This document shows positions 25,664-35,526 of a stretch of DNA of 64,000 nt, piece by piece (the first letter of the stretch is position 1; each line of letters begins with the position of its first letter). Source of the stretch: an uncultured Sphingomonadales bacterium. Its GTDB lineage: Bacteria; Pseudomonadota; Alphaproteobacteria; Sphingomonadales; Sphingomonadaceae. The position numbers were made by a program, and so were the translations under genes. The notes beneath the pieces were generated by a model, which saw nothing but the letters and a program-made list of their open reading frames with translations, was not told the DNA's origin and did no database searches. The DNA lies in contig CAILBC010000033.1 of assembly GCA_903832325.1 (NCBI GenBank), positions 18,435 to 82,434 on the forward strand, written 5' to 3'.

Positions 25664-28078
25664 GTGTTCGCGCTGCGCCAGGCCCTGTTGAAAAACCGGC
25701 TGTTTCTGGGCGATTTGATCGCCCAGGACGTGGATAGCCACGACGCCGAATGGTTTGCCGGGTGCAAGCTCAATCATTTGTCCAGCCTGCCCGGCCAGCC
25801 CTATGAAATGCTGCGCGCGGCGCTGGTGCTGTGGCTGGGCGGGATCGGTGCGGCCTGGTACTGGGCGGCCAATCTGGCGGTGGCAGGGGCGCTGACGCTG
25901 GCGCTGTTTGCGCTGGCGCGCGCCACTATCAGCCGGCAGGCGCTGGTCGATCGCTGGCGCTGGTATATCCTGGGCCGGGGGGTGGCGCTGGCTGTGCTGG
26001 CCGGGGCGGCAATGATGCTGGCGCCCGAAGCGTGCCTGGTGCCGCTGGTGATCGTGCTGCTGATGGCGTTTGGTGTAGAGGCCTATGCGCAGTTTCCTCT
26101 GCCGATTTCGGCCGTGGCGGTGCAGTCCATGGGCATGGCGGCGATTATCGCGGGCCTGCTGACCCGCCCCGGCGCCACGCCGATGGCATTGATCGTGCTG
26201 ATGGTGCTTGGCGTGATCAGCGCGTATGTGCGCATTTTCAATTTCTATTACCTGTTTGCCACGCGGCGGTTGCGCACGCGCAAGCTGAGCAATGCCAACG
26301 AAACGATCCAGTTGCTGCTCAACCAGTATGACGAACACGGCAGCGACTGCCTGGTGGAAACCGATGTGCAGGGCCGCGTGCGCACCGCATCGGAACGGCT
26401 GTGCCGCATGGCCGGGCTGGCGCCTGACCAGATCAACGGGCGCAAGCTGGTAGCGCTGTATGATGAAGGCCCCGAGCAAGAGGCGATCCGCCGCGCGGCG
26501 CACCGGCTGAAGCCGTTTCGTGAACTCGTGGCGCCGATCACCACCCCTTATGGCCGGCGCTGGTGGCTGCTTTCGGGCTGTGCGGTGTTTGATTCGGCCG
26601 GGTGCCATGCCGGGTTTCGCGGGTTCATCCGCGATGTGACCGACCGCCACCATGCCGAAACGCGCGTGCGCTTTCTGGCCGATCACGATGCGTTGACGCG
26701 GATTGCCAATCGGGCCGCGTTCCACGCGGGGCTGGATGCGGCGGTGCTGCGCCAACAGATTGCCTGGCGGGAACCGGCACCGGCCGAACGCATCGGCTTT
26801 GCGGTGATGTTTCTCGATCTTGACCGGTTCAAGCTGATCAACGATTCGCATGGGCACGGCGCGGGTGACCGGGTGCTGGTGGAAACCGCATCGCGGCTGA
26901 CCCAGGTGATCGGCGACAAGGGGCTGGTGGCGCGGCTGGGCGGCGATGAATTTGCCGTGCTGCTGCATGAACCTGCATCGGTGGCGGCGGTGATCGCCAC
27001 GGCCGAGGCGGTGATTGCCGTGCTGTCTGCGCCGATCCAGCTGGATACGCGCGTGGTCAATGTGGGGGCCAGCATCGGGGTTGCGCTGGGCGGGTTGCAC
27101 GGCAGCAGCGGCGATGAATTGCTGCGCGCCGCCGACCTGGCGCAATATGATGCCAAATCGAGCGGGCGCGGCTGTGTCGTGGTGTACAGTTCGGACCTGC
27201 TGCGCAGCCTGGCCGATCGCCAGGCGATGGAAATCGAATTGCGCCTGGCGCTCGCCACCGGGGAATTCGCCCTGCATTATCAGCCCTTTGTCGATCTGGC
27301 ATCGGGCGCGATTGTCGGATTTGAGGCGCTGTTGCGGTGGCACCATCCGCAGCGGGGGATGATCCTGCCGCCGCAATTCATCCCCTTGGCCGAGGAAACC
27401 GGGCTGATCGTGCCGATCGGCGAATGGGTTCTGCGCGAGGCACTGGCCGAATCAGCGACCTGGCCGACGGACCTGTCGGTGGCGGTAAACGTTTCGGCGG
27501 TGCAATTGCGCGGGGGTGAAATCCTGCGCCAGGTGATTGCCGCGCTGTCGGCCAGCGGGTTTGACCCGGCCCGGCTGGAACTGGAAATCACCGAAACCAT
27601 GCTGATCGAGAACGAGGTGCAATGTCTGGATGTGCTGCACCGGCTGCGCAGCCTGGGCGTGCGCATCGCGCTCGATGATTTCGGCACCGGGTATTCGTCA
27701 TTGAACTATTTGCGCAGTTTTCCGTTCGACAAGATCAAGATCGATCGCTGTTTCGTGACCGACTTGTCCGACCAGTCGACCGATCCAGGGGACAGTGCGG
27801 CGATTGTCGGCGCGGTGCTCGATCTGGCGGGCAAACTGCACATGGCGACGATTGCCGAAGGGGTGGAGGATCAGAGCCAGCTTGACCGGCTGCGCGCGCA
27901 AGGCTGCGGGCAAGTGCAGGGCTGGCTGACCGGGCGGGCCATGCCGGCGTGCGATCTGCCGATCGTGCGCACGGGCAGCCGGCGGCCGCAGCCATCGGTG
28001 CATGCGCGGCCGGCGGCGCTGCAGGACAGCCACAGCGTGGACGTGGACATCGGGGCGGAGCGACGGTCCGGAACCTGA
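25664..28078 (+). CDS. Membrane GGDEF-EAL cyclic di-GMP turnover protein with PAS domain
   Basis: About 804 aa. Several transmembrane helices lie between residues ~50 and 200, followed by a PAS domain (~225-330), a GGDEF domain with intact GGDEF near 425-430, and an EAL domain (about 535-780) with EALLRW, EITETML, DDFGTGYSS and AEGVE, all needed for phosphodiesterase activity. Both active sites look intact. No RxxD inhibitory site precedes GGDEF (GDKG instead). GTG 25664 is chosen with GGGAAAGG upstream; TTG 25661 or 25655 are alternatives. Its net activity cannot be told from sequence. Confidence 0.88.
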   Translation: MFALRQALLKNRLFLGDLIAQDVDSHDAEWFAGCKLNHLSSLPGQPYEMLRAALVLWLGGIGAAWYWAANLAVAGALTLALFALARATISRQALVDRWRWYILGRGVALAVLAGAAMMLAPEACLVPLVIVLLMAFGVEAYAQFPLPISAVAVQSMGMAAIIAGLLTRPGATPMALIVLMVLGVISAYVRIFNFYYLFATRRLRTRKLSNANETIQLLLNQYDEHGSDCLVETDVQGRVRTASERLCRMAGLAPDQINGRKLVALYDEGPEQEAIRRAAHRLKPFRELVAPITTPYGRRWWLLSGCAVFDSAGCHAGFRGFIRDVTDRHHAETRVRFLADHDALTRIANRAAFHAGLDAAVLRQQIAWREPAPAERIGFAVMFLDLDRFKLINDSHGHGAGDRVLVETASRLTQVIGDKGLVARLGGDEFAVLLHEPASVAAVIATAEAVIAVLSAPIQLDTRVVNVGASIGVALGGLHGSSGDELLRAADLAQYDAKSSGRGCVVVYSSDLLRSLADRQAMEIELRLALATGEFALHYQPFVDLASGAIVGFEALLRWHHPQRGMILPPQFIPLAEETGLIVPIGEWVLREALAESATWPTDLSVAVNVSAVQLRGGEILRQVIAALSASGFDPARLELEITETMLIENEVQCLDVLHRLRSLGVRIALDDFGTGYSSLNYLRSFPFDKIKIDRCFVTDLSDQSTDPGDSAAIVGAVLDLAGKLHMATIAEGVEDQSQLDRLRAQGCGQVQGWLTGRAMPACDLPIVRTGSRRPQPSVHARPAALQDSHSVDVDIGAERRSGT

Positions 28079-28094
28079 ACGCGCCTGCTCTCCG

Positions 28095-28108
28095 GGCCCC
28101 CGGGGGCC
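28095..28108. terminator. GC-only palindrome between convergent genes
   Basis: GGCCCCCGGGGGCC is a perfect 14-bp palindrome lying 17 bases after the GGDEF-EAL stop and 26 bases from the cobS-like stop. It could serve as a bidirectional 3' end structure; there is no T run. Confidence 0.45.
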
Positions 28109-28112
28109 TCCC

Positions 28113-28144
28113 AACGGTCAGGCCCCCAAACGGTCAGGCCTTAT
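28113..28144 (-). repeat. 16-bp direct repeat across the cobS-like stop
   Basis: AACGGTCAGGCCCCCA and AACGGTCAGGCCTTAT, each holding TCAGGCC, which on the minus strand is GGCCTGA. The gene's TGA is in the unit nearest the gene and the second unit repeats it. Confidence 0.75.
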
Positions 28145-29105
28145 GCGCGATGCTTTCGGGCAAGTCCTTGCCGAACACGCGTTGATAATATTCGGCCACC
28201 AGCACGCGCTCGGTCTCGTCGCATTTGTTGAGGAACGACAGGCGGAAGGCAAAGCCGACATCGTTGAAAATGGCCGCGTTCTGCGCCCAGCTGATCACCG
28301 TGCGCGGGCTCATCACCGTGGAAATATCGCCGCCGATGAAGCCCTTGCGAGTCAGATCGGCCACGCGCACCATGTCGCCCGCGGTCTTTTCATCCAGCCC
28401 GGCGACTTTTTTGGTGACCACGTCGATTTCGGTCGCGGCGGGCAGATAGTTGAGTGCGACGACCATGTTCCAGCGGTCCATCTGGCCCTGGTTGATCGCC
28501 TGGGTGCCATGATAGAGGCCCGAAGTATCGCCCAGGCCTACGGTGTTGGCCGTGGCGAACAGGCGGAACCACGGGCTGGGCCGGATCACCCGGTTCTGAT
28601 CGAGCAGGGTCAGCTTGCCTTCGGTTTCCAGCACGCGCTGAATCACGAACATCACGTCGGGCCGGCCGGCGTCATATTCGTCGAACACCAGCGCGGTGGG
28701 GGTCTGCAAGGCCCAGGGCAGCAGGCCTTCGCGGAATTCGGTAACCTGCAACCCGTCGCGCAGCACGATTGCATCGCGCCCGATCAGGTCGATACGGCTG
28801 ATATGGGCATCAAGGTTGATGCGCACGCAGGGCCAGTTCAGCCGCGCCGCGATCTGTTCGATGTGAGTTGATTTGCCCGTGCCGTGATAGCCCTGGACCA
28901 TGACGCGGCGGTTGAACGCAAAGCCGGCGAGAATGGCCAGCGTGGTATCCGGATCGAACACGTAATTGGTGTCGATATCGGGCACGCGTTCGTCGGCCGC
29001 GCTGAACGCGGGCACGGTCATGGCGATGTCGATCCCGAACGTCGCGCGGACGTCGATCGTGGTATCGGGGGCGGCGAGCACAGTGCTGGCAGTCGTGTCG
29101 GTCAT
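28134..29105 (-). CDS. CobS-like MoxR/AAA+ ATPase (cobaltochelatase subunit)
   Basis: 323 aa, normal length for CobS, the ATPase of the aerobic cobaltochelatase CobNST. Walker [10 protein letters not shown] is at residues 72-80, Walker B is ALVFDEYD, and the sensor region [10 protein letters not shown] follows. Similarity to CobS is strong by motif and length ([26 protein letters not shown]). No cobT or cobN is adjacent on either side, so its partner is elsewhere or it works with another complex. The ATG at 29105 begins MTDTTAST. Confidence 0.82.
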   Translation of the reverse strand: MTDTTASTVLAAPDTTIDVRATFGIDIAMTVPAFSAADERVPDIDTNYVFDPDTTLAILAGFAFNRRVMVQGYHGTGKSTHIEQIAARLNWPCVRINLDAHISRIDLIGRDAIVLRDGLQVTEFREGLLPWALQTPTALVFDEYDAGRPDVMFVIQRVLETEGKLTLLDQNRVIRPSPWFRLFATANTVGLGDTSGLYHGTQAINQGQMDRWNMVVALNYLPAATEIDVVTKKVAGLDEKTAGDMVRVADLTRKGFIGGDISTVMSPRTVISWAQNAAIFNDVGFAFRLSFLNKCDETERVLVAEYYQRVFGKDLPESIAHKA

Positions 29106-29287
29106 CACGCGTTCGACTAGACGGGCCGGCGCGCGGCTGCAATGCCATTGATGCGCAAAAGGGTGCGGAAAAACGCATGATCGGCGTGTTCCGGGGCGTG
29201 GCATTGGGGGCAATTGTGCGCAAAGTCCGGGCATCGCGGCGCGGTGCGCCGAATCAGCCCGGTTTCATCGCACGAAGGACCCCACGC

Positions 29288-29422
29288 ATGCCCGATCCGT
29301 TGTCGCCGGCCCCGCACACGCCGATCTATCCCGATCTGCCGCCGCGCGAAGAGATGATCACGGGCGGCACACACCCGCGCGACCAGCAGGCGGGCCAGAG
29401 GCAGCAACAGCAACAGCAATAG
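29288..29422 (+). CDS. Small Pro/Gln-rich protein of unknown function
   Basis: 44 aa, MPDPLSPAPHTPIYPDLPPR at the start and a run of seven Gln (interrupted once upstream) at the end. A strong GAAGGA ribosome site lies about eight bases before the ATG, which is the main support. No family recognised. The terminal CAG/CAA run looks like another slippage product. It is divergent from the cobS-like gene and 60 bp ahead of the next small gene. Confidence 0.5.
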   Translation: MPDPLSPAPHTPIYPDLPPREEMITGGTHPRDQQAGQRQQQQQQ

Positions 29423-29484
29423 AAACCGGACCCTTGACGCGGCGGGTGATTGACGCGCGCGGCCTGGGCCCGCATCAGGCGCGC

Positions 29485-29700
29485 ATGGCTGACTGGTTCC
29501 TGTCGATCGCAATGCTGGCGGTGATTGCACTGTTGCTGGGCGCAGCCGCGCTGTGGCGGCGTGGCGAGCGGCGCAAGGGCGTGCTGATGGCGGTGGCCGC
29601 GCTGGTGATCGCCGGCAATGTGGCGATATCGCTGATACCGGTGCCGGCCGGGCCAACCCCGGCCGGAACGGTTCCGGCGCCTGCGCCTGCGCCTACTTGA
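29485..29700 (+). CDS. Small two-helix membrane protein
   Basis: 71 aa. Two hydrophobic helices (residues 2-21 and ~31-51) are joined by the basic turn WRRGERRKG, and the tail is Pro/Ala-rich (GPTPAGTVPAPAPAPT). A TTG 51 bases upstream could give a longer form, but ATG 29485 places the first helix at the N terminus. No family recognised. It converges on the hydrolase gene with 7 bp between stops. Confidence 0.6.
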   Translation: MADWFLSIAMLAVIALLLGAAALWRRGERRKGVLMAVAALVIAGNVAISLIPVPAGPTPAGTVPAPAPAPT

Positions 29701-29723
29701 TGGGCCCCTATTTGATAGGGCAA
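29694..29723. repeat. 15-bp direct repeat across convergent stops
   Basis: TACTTGATGGGCCCC and TATTTGATAGGGCAA (12 of 15 identical). The first holds the TGA of the small membrane protein gene and the second repeats it in the same frame. The minus-strand hydrolase ends in the same stretch. Confidence 0.7.
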
Positions 29724-30364
29724 TCGGGCGACAGGCGCATGTCGAGGTAGGTATCGACCGCGCGCATCATGTCATCCAGCTCGTTTTCATAGAAATGGTT
29801 GGCGCGCGGGATTTCGTCGTGGTGAATGGTGATGTGCTTTTGCGTGCGCAGCTTGTCTACCAGCTTTTGCACGGCATTGGGCGTGACCACGGTATCGGCA
29901 ACACCCTGGATGATGATGCCAGAGGCCGGGCATGGCGCCAGAAAGCTGAAATCGTACATGTTTGCGGGCGGCGAGACCGAAATGAAGCCGCGCACTTCGG
30001 GGCGGCGCATCAGCAATTGCATGCCGATCAGCGCGCCGAACGAATAGCCGGCGATCCACGTGCTCGAAGCTTCGGGATGGATCTGCTGCACCCAGTCGAG
30101 CGCAGCGGCGGCATCGGACAATTCGCCGATGCCGTTGTCAAAGCTGCCCTGGCTGCGCCCGACACCGCGAAAATTGAAGCGCAACGTGGCAAAGCCGCGC
30201 GCGACAAAGGCGCGATAGAGCGCCTGGGTAATCCGGTCGTTCATCGTGCCACCGGCCTGCGGATGGGGATGAAGGATCATGGCGATCGGCGCCCGGCTGC
30301 GTGCGGCGGGCTGAAACCGGCCCTCAAGGCGACCTTCGGGACCGGGAAAAATGACTGCGGGCAT
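29708..30364 (-). CDS. Alpha/beta hydrolase (COG2945-like)
   Basis: 218 aa. Typical order: ILHPHPQAGGTMND near the oxyanion region, LRFNFRGVGRSQGSFDNG, nucleophile elbow GYSFGALIG, Asp in GVADTVV and a late His in PRANHFYENE, giving a plausible Ser-Asp-His triad. No signal peptide, so it is cytoplasmic. AGGA lies six bases before ATG 30364. Substrate unknown; this family is often annotated as dienelactone-hydrolase-like. Confidence 0.87.
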   Translation of the reverse strand: MPAVIFPGPEGRLEGRFQPAARSRAPIAMILHPHPQAGGTMNDRITQALYRAFVARGFATLRFNFRGVGRSQGSFDNGIGELSDAAAALDWVQQIHPEASSTWIAGYSFGALIGMQLLMRRPEVRGFISVSPPANMYDFSFLAPCPASGIIIQGVADTVVTPNAVQKLVDKLRTQKHITIHHDEIPRANHFYENELDDMMRAVDTYLDMRLSPDCPIK

Positions 30365-30519
30365 TGCTGTTCCTGACGAAACCGGTTGCGGCACCGCGCA
30401 GCCGGATGGACGGGCGGCGCGGGGCCGTTGCGGTCCAAAAAAATTGAACGCGCCTGAATGGGAGCAATGGCTATATAGAAACCGCCTTCGCGAAAGCAAT
30501 CTTTCTAGCAGGAACCGTC

Positions 30520-31602
30520 TTGTCGAACCCCGCAAAGCCCGATTTCGTGTATCTTGACCATGCGGCCACCACTCCGTTGCTGCCCGCCGCGGCCGAGGCG
30601 ATGGCGCGCGGGTTCGCGATCTGGGCCAATCCGTCGAGCCCGCACCGTGCCGGCCGCGCGGCGCGCGCCGCTATCGAGGATGCACGCGCGCGGATTGCCG
30701 CGGCGCTCGGCTGGACCGGCGAAGTGATCCTGACCAGCGGGGCGAGCGAGGCGCTGGCCCTGGCGCTGCGACAGGCGACGGTCGATCGGCGGATCATTTC
30801 GGCGGTGGAGCATGACGCGGTGTTTCGCGCAGCCCCGGATGCGCACGTGTTGCCGATGGAAAGCGACCAGGCGTCGATCCGGGCGCTCGATCCTGCTGCA
30901 CTGGAGGCGGCGCTTGGCCAGCCGGGGCGGGCGATCGTGGCAATCCAGTTGATCAATTCCGAAACCGGCACCGCGTTTCTGCCGGTGTCGAACAATCCCG
31001 AGATCGAACAGATTCACGCTGCGGGCGGCCTGGTCCTGTGTGACGCATCGCAAATCGGTTTCGGGCGGAGCCTGCCCCGGGGCGTTGATATGGCGGTGAT
31101 TTCCGGCCACAAGATCGGCGGGCCGATCGGCATCGGGGCCTTGCTGGTGCGCGATTTTGCCATGCTTGCCGCCAGCGGCGGGCAGGAGCGGGGCTATCGC
31201 CAGGGCACCGAAAACCTGCCCGGCGCGCTGGGCCTTGCGGCCGCGCTGGAAGCAGGTGAAGCGCCATGGCGAACGACGCGCCAGCAGCGTTCGGACTTCA
31301 GGGACCGTTTGCGGAGTACGTCGGACCTCATCACGGCCGGCGTGCAGTGCGTGCATATCTTCGCGCTGACGAGCGATCGCCATTCGGCCAATGCCCTGCT
31401 GATCCGGGTGGATGCCATGGGTTTCGGGGTATCGGCGGGTTCGGCCTGTTCGTCAGGCTCGCTCAAGCCCAGCCGGGTGCTTGCCGGGTTTGGCGTCGAT
31501 CCCGATGCGGCCAGGCGCACGATCCGCGTGTCGCTTGGCTGGAGCACGACCCCGGACGAGCTTGATGCCTTTGCGCAGGCGTGGGAGCAGCTTCACGCAT
31601 GA
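30520..31602 (+). CDS. Class V aminotransferase, cysteine desulfurase paralogue 1
   Basis: 360 aa, PLP-dependent. DHAATTPL near residue 13, PLP-Lys in ISGHKIGGP and the loop SAGSACSSG with the candidate persulfide cysteine fit the NifS/IscS group. The start is TTG with AGGA six bases upstream. It overlaps the second desulfurase gene by ATGA. The protein deviates from IscS in places, such as AIQLINSETGT where VNNETGT is usual, so it may be a specialised paralogue. Confidence 0.85.
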   Translation: MSNPAKPDFVYLDHAATTPLLPAAAEAMARGFAIWANPSSPHRAGRAARAAIEDARARIAAALGWTGEVILTSGASEALALALRQATVDRRIISAVEHDAVFRAAPDAHVLPMESDQASIRALDPAALEAALGQPGRAIVAIQLINSETGTAFLPVSNNPEIEQIHAAGGLVLCDASQIGFGRSLPRGVDMAVISGHKIGGPIGIGALLVRDFAMLAASGGQERGYRQGTENLPGALGLAAALEAGEAPWRTTRQQRSDFRDRLRSTSDLITAGVQCVHIFALTSDRHSANALLIRVDAMGFGVSAGSACSSGSLKPSRVLAGFGVDPDAARRTIRVSLGWSTTPDELDAFAQAWEQLHA

Positions 31603-32696
31603 TCTATCTCGATTACCAGGCGACCACGCCGCTGGCGCCCGAAGCGCGCGAGGCGATGCTGCCCTGGCTGGGCGGGCCGGAAACCGACGGCTTTGCCAAT
31701 CCGCACAGCCCCAACCGTGCCGGGCGCGCCGCCGCCGCCGCGATCGAACTGGCGCGTGAGGCGGTGGCCGCGTTGCTGCCGCCGGGCGGGCGGGTGATTT
31801 TTACCTCGGGCGCGACCGAGGCGATCAATCTGGCGCTGCGCGGCAGCGGCGCGCGCCGGCTGGCGGTTTCGGCGATCGAGCATGCGGCGGTGCTGGATAC
31901 CGCGCGGGCGATCGATCCGGATTGTGCCGTGTTGCCGGTGGGGCCGGATGGACTGGTCGATCCTGACGTCGCGATCCCCGCGGGCACCGGGCTTGTCGCG
32001 GTGATGCAGGTCAACAACGAGATCGGCACGGTGCAGCCCGTGGCGCAGATCGGCGCGCGGGCACGGGCTGCGGGCGCACTGATGCTGTGCGATGCGGTGC
32101 AGGGGGCGGGCAAGCTGGCCGCGCCCGAAGGCTGCGACCTGATCACGGTTTCGGCGCACAAGCTGTATGGGCCCAAGGGGATTGGCGCGTTGTGGGTGCG
32201 CGATGGTGTGGCGCTGGCTCCGCAGATGACCGGCGGCGGGCAGGAGGCCGGGCTGCGATCGGGCACGCTCAGCCCGGCGCTGATCGCCGGGTTTGGCGCG
32301 GCGGCGCAGCTGTGCACAAGGCTGTGTACAAAGCCGGGCACAGGCGATGCGGCGCATGTGGAGCGGCTGTGGACAAGGGCGCGTGCGGGCTTTGCCGGAT
32401 GGACGCTGAACGGCAGCGCCGATGCACGCTGGCGCGGCAATCTGAACGTGCGGATGGATGGGCTGGATGTGGCGCGGGTGCTGTCGGACTGTCGCGGGGT
32501 GGCGATTTCGGCGGGGTCGGCCTGTGCCAGCGGATCGGGCCGCACCAGCCATGTCTTGCGCGCGATCGGACTTTGCGACAGAGATGCGAAAACCGCGCTC
32601 AGAATAGGGTTCGGGCGATATACCGGGGAAGAGGAGCTGGACAGGGCGATTGCGGCAATCTTTGCCGCGGTGCGCGCGCAAGGTCTGCCCGCCTGA
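31599..32696 (+). CDS. Class V aminotransferase, cysteine desulfurase paralogue 2
   Basis: 365 aa, more canonical: MIYLDYQATTPLAPEAREAM, VMQVNNEIGTVQPV, PLP-Lys in SAHKLYGPKGIGALW and active cysteine in SAGSACASGSG. The ATG overlaps the first paralogue's stop, so the two should be made together. Followed by a ferredoxin gene. No iscU, iscA or suf genes are in the window. Confidence 0.9.
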   Translation: MIYLDYQATTPLAPEAREAMLPWLGGPETDGFANPHSPNRAGRAAAAAIELAREAVAALLPPGGRVIFTSGATEAINLALRGSGARRLAVSAIEHAAVLDTARAIDPDCAVLPVGPDGLVDPDVAIPAGTGLVAVMQVNNEIGTVQPVAQIGARARAAGALMLCDAVQGAGKLAAPEGCDLITVSAHKLYGPKGIGALWVRDGVALAPQMTGGGQEAGLRSGTLSPALIAGFGAAAQLCTRLCTKPGTGDAAHVERLWTRARAGFAGWTLNGSADARWRGNLNVRMDGLDVARVLSDCRGVAISAGSACASGSGRTSHVLRAIGLCDRDAKTALRIGFGRYTGEEELDRAIAAIFAAVRAQGLPA

Positions 32697-32745
32697 CAGG
32701 CGGCAGGGCGGTGGCTGGTCACGCGCGCAGGGGAGAATGCGACGG

Positions 32746-33078
32746 ATGGTCAAAGTCTGCTTCGTCACCACCGATGGGCGCCGGGTTGATGTGAACGGCG
32801 AACCCGGGCAGCGCCTGCTGGAACTGGGCCAGGCGCACGGCATGCCGCTGGAAGGCACTTGCGAAGGCCAGATGGCGTGTTCGACCTGCCACGTGATCAT
32901 CGCGCCCGACTGGTTTGATCGTCTGCCCGCCGCCAGCGACGATGAAGAGGACATGCTCGATCTGGCCGCCGGGGTTACGCGCACCAGCCGCCTGTCGTGC
33001 CAGATCGCGCTGAGCGCCGAACTCGACGGGATCGAAGTGCGTATTCCCGACGAAGCGCGCGACATGCAGGGGCGCTGA
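32746..33078 (+). CDS. [2Fe-2S] ferredoxin, adrenodoxin type
   Basis: 110 aa. Cluster ligands Cys39, Cys45 and Cys48 in GTCEGQMACSTC and Cys85 in RLSCQI, with the adrenodoxin-type spacing. It is 49 bp after the desulfurase pair and likely co-transcribed, so an electron-donor role in Fe-S cluster assembly (Fdx-like) is plausible. ATG 32746 was preferred to 32737, which lies too close to the AGGGGAG ribosome site. Confidence 0.92.
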   Translation: MVKVCFVTTDGRRVDVNGEPGQRLLELGQAHGMPLEGTCEGQMACSTCHVIIAPDWFDRLPAASDDEEDMLDLAAGVTRTSRLSCQIALSAELDGIEVRIPDEARDMQGR

Positions 33079-33163
33079 ACCCGCGCGTTTTCCCCTGCCT
33101 TGCGCCGGCGCACGCGCGGCGCCCGGTTGTCAACGCGGCCACGGGTGGTAGGACACGCAGCCT

Positions 33164-35476
33164 ATGCCCAGCGATACCCCGACCCCCGATGCGCCCGATC
33201 CGTTTGACCTGATTGTTGACGCGCCCTTCGATTCGGCGCTGTCGGAGCGGTATCTGGTCTATGCGCTGTCGACGATCACCGCGCGCAGTCTGCCCGATCT
33301 GCGCGACGGGTTGAAACCGGTGCACCGCCGGCTGCTGTGGGCGATGCGGCAATTGAAGCTGAACCCGACCGACGCGTTCAAGAAATCGGCGCGCGTGGTG
33401 GGCGATGTGATCGGCAAGTATCACCCCCATGGCGATGCCAGCGTCTATGACGCGATGGTTCGGCTCGCGCAGGATTTCGCGCTGCGTTATCCGCTGGTCG
33501 AAGGGCAGGGCAATTTCGGCAATATCGATGGCGATAATGCGGCGGCCTATCGCTATACCGAGGCGCGGCTGACTGCGACGGCGGTGCGGCTGATGGCCGG
33601 GCTGGAAGAAGGCACGGTCGATTTCCACCCGACGTACAACGGCGAAGAAGAAGAGCCGGAAATCTTTCCCGGCTTGTTCCCCAATCTGCTGGCGAACGGC
33701 GCCACCGGCATTGCGGTGGGCATGGCGACCTCGATCCCCAGCCACAATGTTGCCGAAATCGTCGACGCGACGCTGCTGCTGATCGACAACCCGAATGTCG
33801 AACATGCGCAGTTGATGGAGGTGTTTCACGGGCCCGATTTCGCCACCGGCGGCATCGTCGTGGACAGCCCCGCGGCGATCAGCGCGGCCTATGCCAGCGG
33901 CAAAGGGGCGATCCGCCAGCGCGCGCGGTTTTCGACCGGGCGCGATGAAAACGGCGTGTGGGAAGACACCGGCATTGAAAAGCTGGGCGGCGGGCAGTGG
34001 CAGCTGGTCATTTCCGAAATCCCCTACATGGTCGCCAAGGGAAAGCTGATCGAACAGATCGCCAGCCTGATCGCGGACAAGAAGCTGCCGATCCTGGAAG
34101 ACGTGCGCGATGAATCCGATGAGGCGATCCGCCTGATCATCGTGCCGAAAAGCCGCAATGTCGATCCCGAGCTGCTGAAGGAATCGCTGTACCGTCTGAC
34201 CGAGCTGGAATCGCGGTTTTCGCTTAATCTCAACGTGCTCGATTCGCGGCGCACCCCGGGCGTGCTGGGGCTGAAACTGTTGCTGCAGGAATGGGTGATC
34301 GCGCAGATCGACATCATGCTGCGCCGCACCCGGCACCGGCTGGACAAGATCGCCAACCGGCTGGAACTGCTGGGCGGCTATATCATCGCCTATCTCAATC
34401 TTGACCGGATCATCGAAATCATCCGCGGCGAGGATGAGCCCAAGCCGGTGATGATTGCCGAATTCGAACTGACCGACCGCCAGGCCGAAGCAATCCTGAA
34501 CATGCGGCTGCGCAGTTTGCGCAAGCTGGAAGAAATGGAATTGCGCCGCGAACGCGATGGGCTGCTGGCCGAACAGGCCGAATTGACTGCGCTGCTGGAC
34601 AGCCCGGCGCGCCAGCGCACCCGGCTGAAGCGCGAACTGGCCGCGCTGCGCAAGGAATACGGGCCCGATACCCCGCTGGGGCGCCGCCGCACGACGATTG
34701 CCGAGGCCGCACCGACGCGCGAATTCAGCCTGGACGCGATGATCGAAAAGGAACCGGTGACGGTGATCGTGTCGCAGCGCAGCTGGATACGCGCGGCGAA
34801 AGGCCACCTGCCGCTCGGCACCGACAGCAAGGGCGAAGATTTCAAGTTCAAGGAAGGCGATGGCCCAGCCTTTGCCTTTCATGCGCAGACCACCGACAAG
34901 CTGTTGATCGCGCTGGACAACGGGCGGTTCTATACGATCGGATCGGACAAGCTGCCGGGCGCGCGCGGGTTTGGCGAACCGATCCGCACGATGCTCGATA
35001 TCGACCCCGACGCGCAGATCGTTGCAATCGTGATCTGGCGGGCGGGAGGGCAATTGCTGCTGGCATCGAACACCGGGCGCGGGTTTGCGGCGGAAATGGA
35101 CGAGCTGTTGGCCGAAACGCGCAAAGGGCGCGGCGTGGTGGCAACCAAGCCGGGGGTAAAGCTGAGCGTGGTGCGCGAAATCGCCCCCGAACACGACCAC
35201 GTGGCGGTGATCGGCGACAACCGCAAGCTGGTGATCTTTGCGCTGAACGAAGTGCCGGTCCTGGCCAAAGGACAGGGGGTTGCGCTGCAACGCTATCGCG
35301 ATGGCGGCCTGGCCGATGCGGTTACGCTGCGCATCGAGGACGGCTTGTCATGGCCGATGGGCGGCGACAGCGGCCGCACCCGCACCGAAAAGGACCTGCT
35401 GCCGTGGAAAGTCGCGCGCGGCGCGGCCGGGCGCCTGCCGCCCAACGGGTTTCCGCGCGACAACAAGTTTGCGTGA
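33164..35476 (+). CDS. parC: DNA topoisomerase IV subunit A
   Basis: 770 aa, typical ParC length. The breakage-reunion domain carries catalytic Tyr131 in [10 protein letters not shown]. The C-terminal beta-pinwheel ends near [17 protein letters not shown] and lacks the GyrA-box (QRRGGKG), which supports ParC over GyrA. In the quinolone-resistance region the sequence is [12 protein letters not shown]: Ala92 takes the place of the usual drug-contacting Ser and Asp96 that of Glu. Confidence 0.95.
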   Translation: MPSDTPTPDAPDPFDLIVDAPFDSALSERYLVYALSTITARSLPDLRDGLKPVHRRLLWAMRQLKLNPTDAFKKSARVVGDVIGKYHPHGDASVYDAMVRLAQDFALRYPLVEGQGNFGNIDGDNAAAYRYTEARLTATAVRLMAGLEEGTVDFHPTYNGEEEEPEIFPGLFPNLLANGATGIAVGMATSIPSHNVAEIVDATLLLIDNPNVEHAQLMEVFHGPDFATGGIVVDSPAAISAAYASGKGAIRQRARFSTGRDENGVWEDTGIEKLGGGQWQLVISEIPYMVAKGKLIEQIASLIADKKLPILEDVRDESDEAIRLIIVPKSRNVDPELLKESLYRLTELESRFSLNLNVLDSRRTPGVLGLKLLLQEWVIAQIDIMLRRTRHRLDKIANRLELLGGYIIAYLNLDRIIEIIRGEDEPKPVMIAEFELTDRQAEAILNMRLRSLRKLEEMELRRERDGLLAEQAELTALLDSPARQRTRLKRELAALRKEYGPDTPLGRRRTTIAEAAPTREFSLDAMIEKEPVTVIVSQRSWIRAAKGHLPLGTDSKGEDFKFKEGDGPAFAFHAQTTDKLLIALDNGRFYTIGSDKLPGARGFGEPIRTMLDIDPDAQIVAIVIWRAGGQLLLASNTGRGFAAEMDELLAETRKGRGVVATKPGVKLSVVREIAPEHDHVAVIGDNRKLVIFALNEVPVLAKGQGVALQRYRDGGLADAVTLRIEDGLSWPMGGDSGRTRTEKDLLPWKVARGAAGRLPPNGFPRDNKFA

Positions 35477-35526
35477 GGGGGGCGGTTTGACGGTGTTGCC
35501 GGCCCCCAAGGACAGAGAGAAGCCTG

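Noticed and set aside
29117..29656. Possible J-domain or cobT gene beside the cobS-like gene
   Set aside because: No HPD motif or von Willebrand-type features in any frame; translation is low-complexity.
32975..35290. Minus-strand open frame of 771 codons opposite parC
   Set aside because: Antisense shadow of a complete parC.
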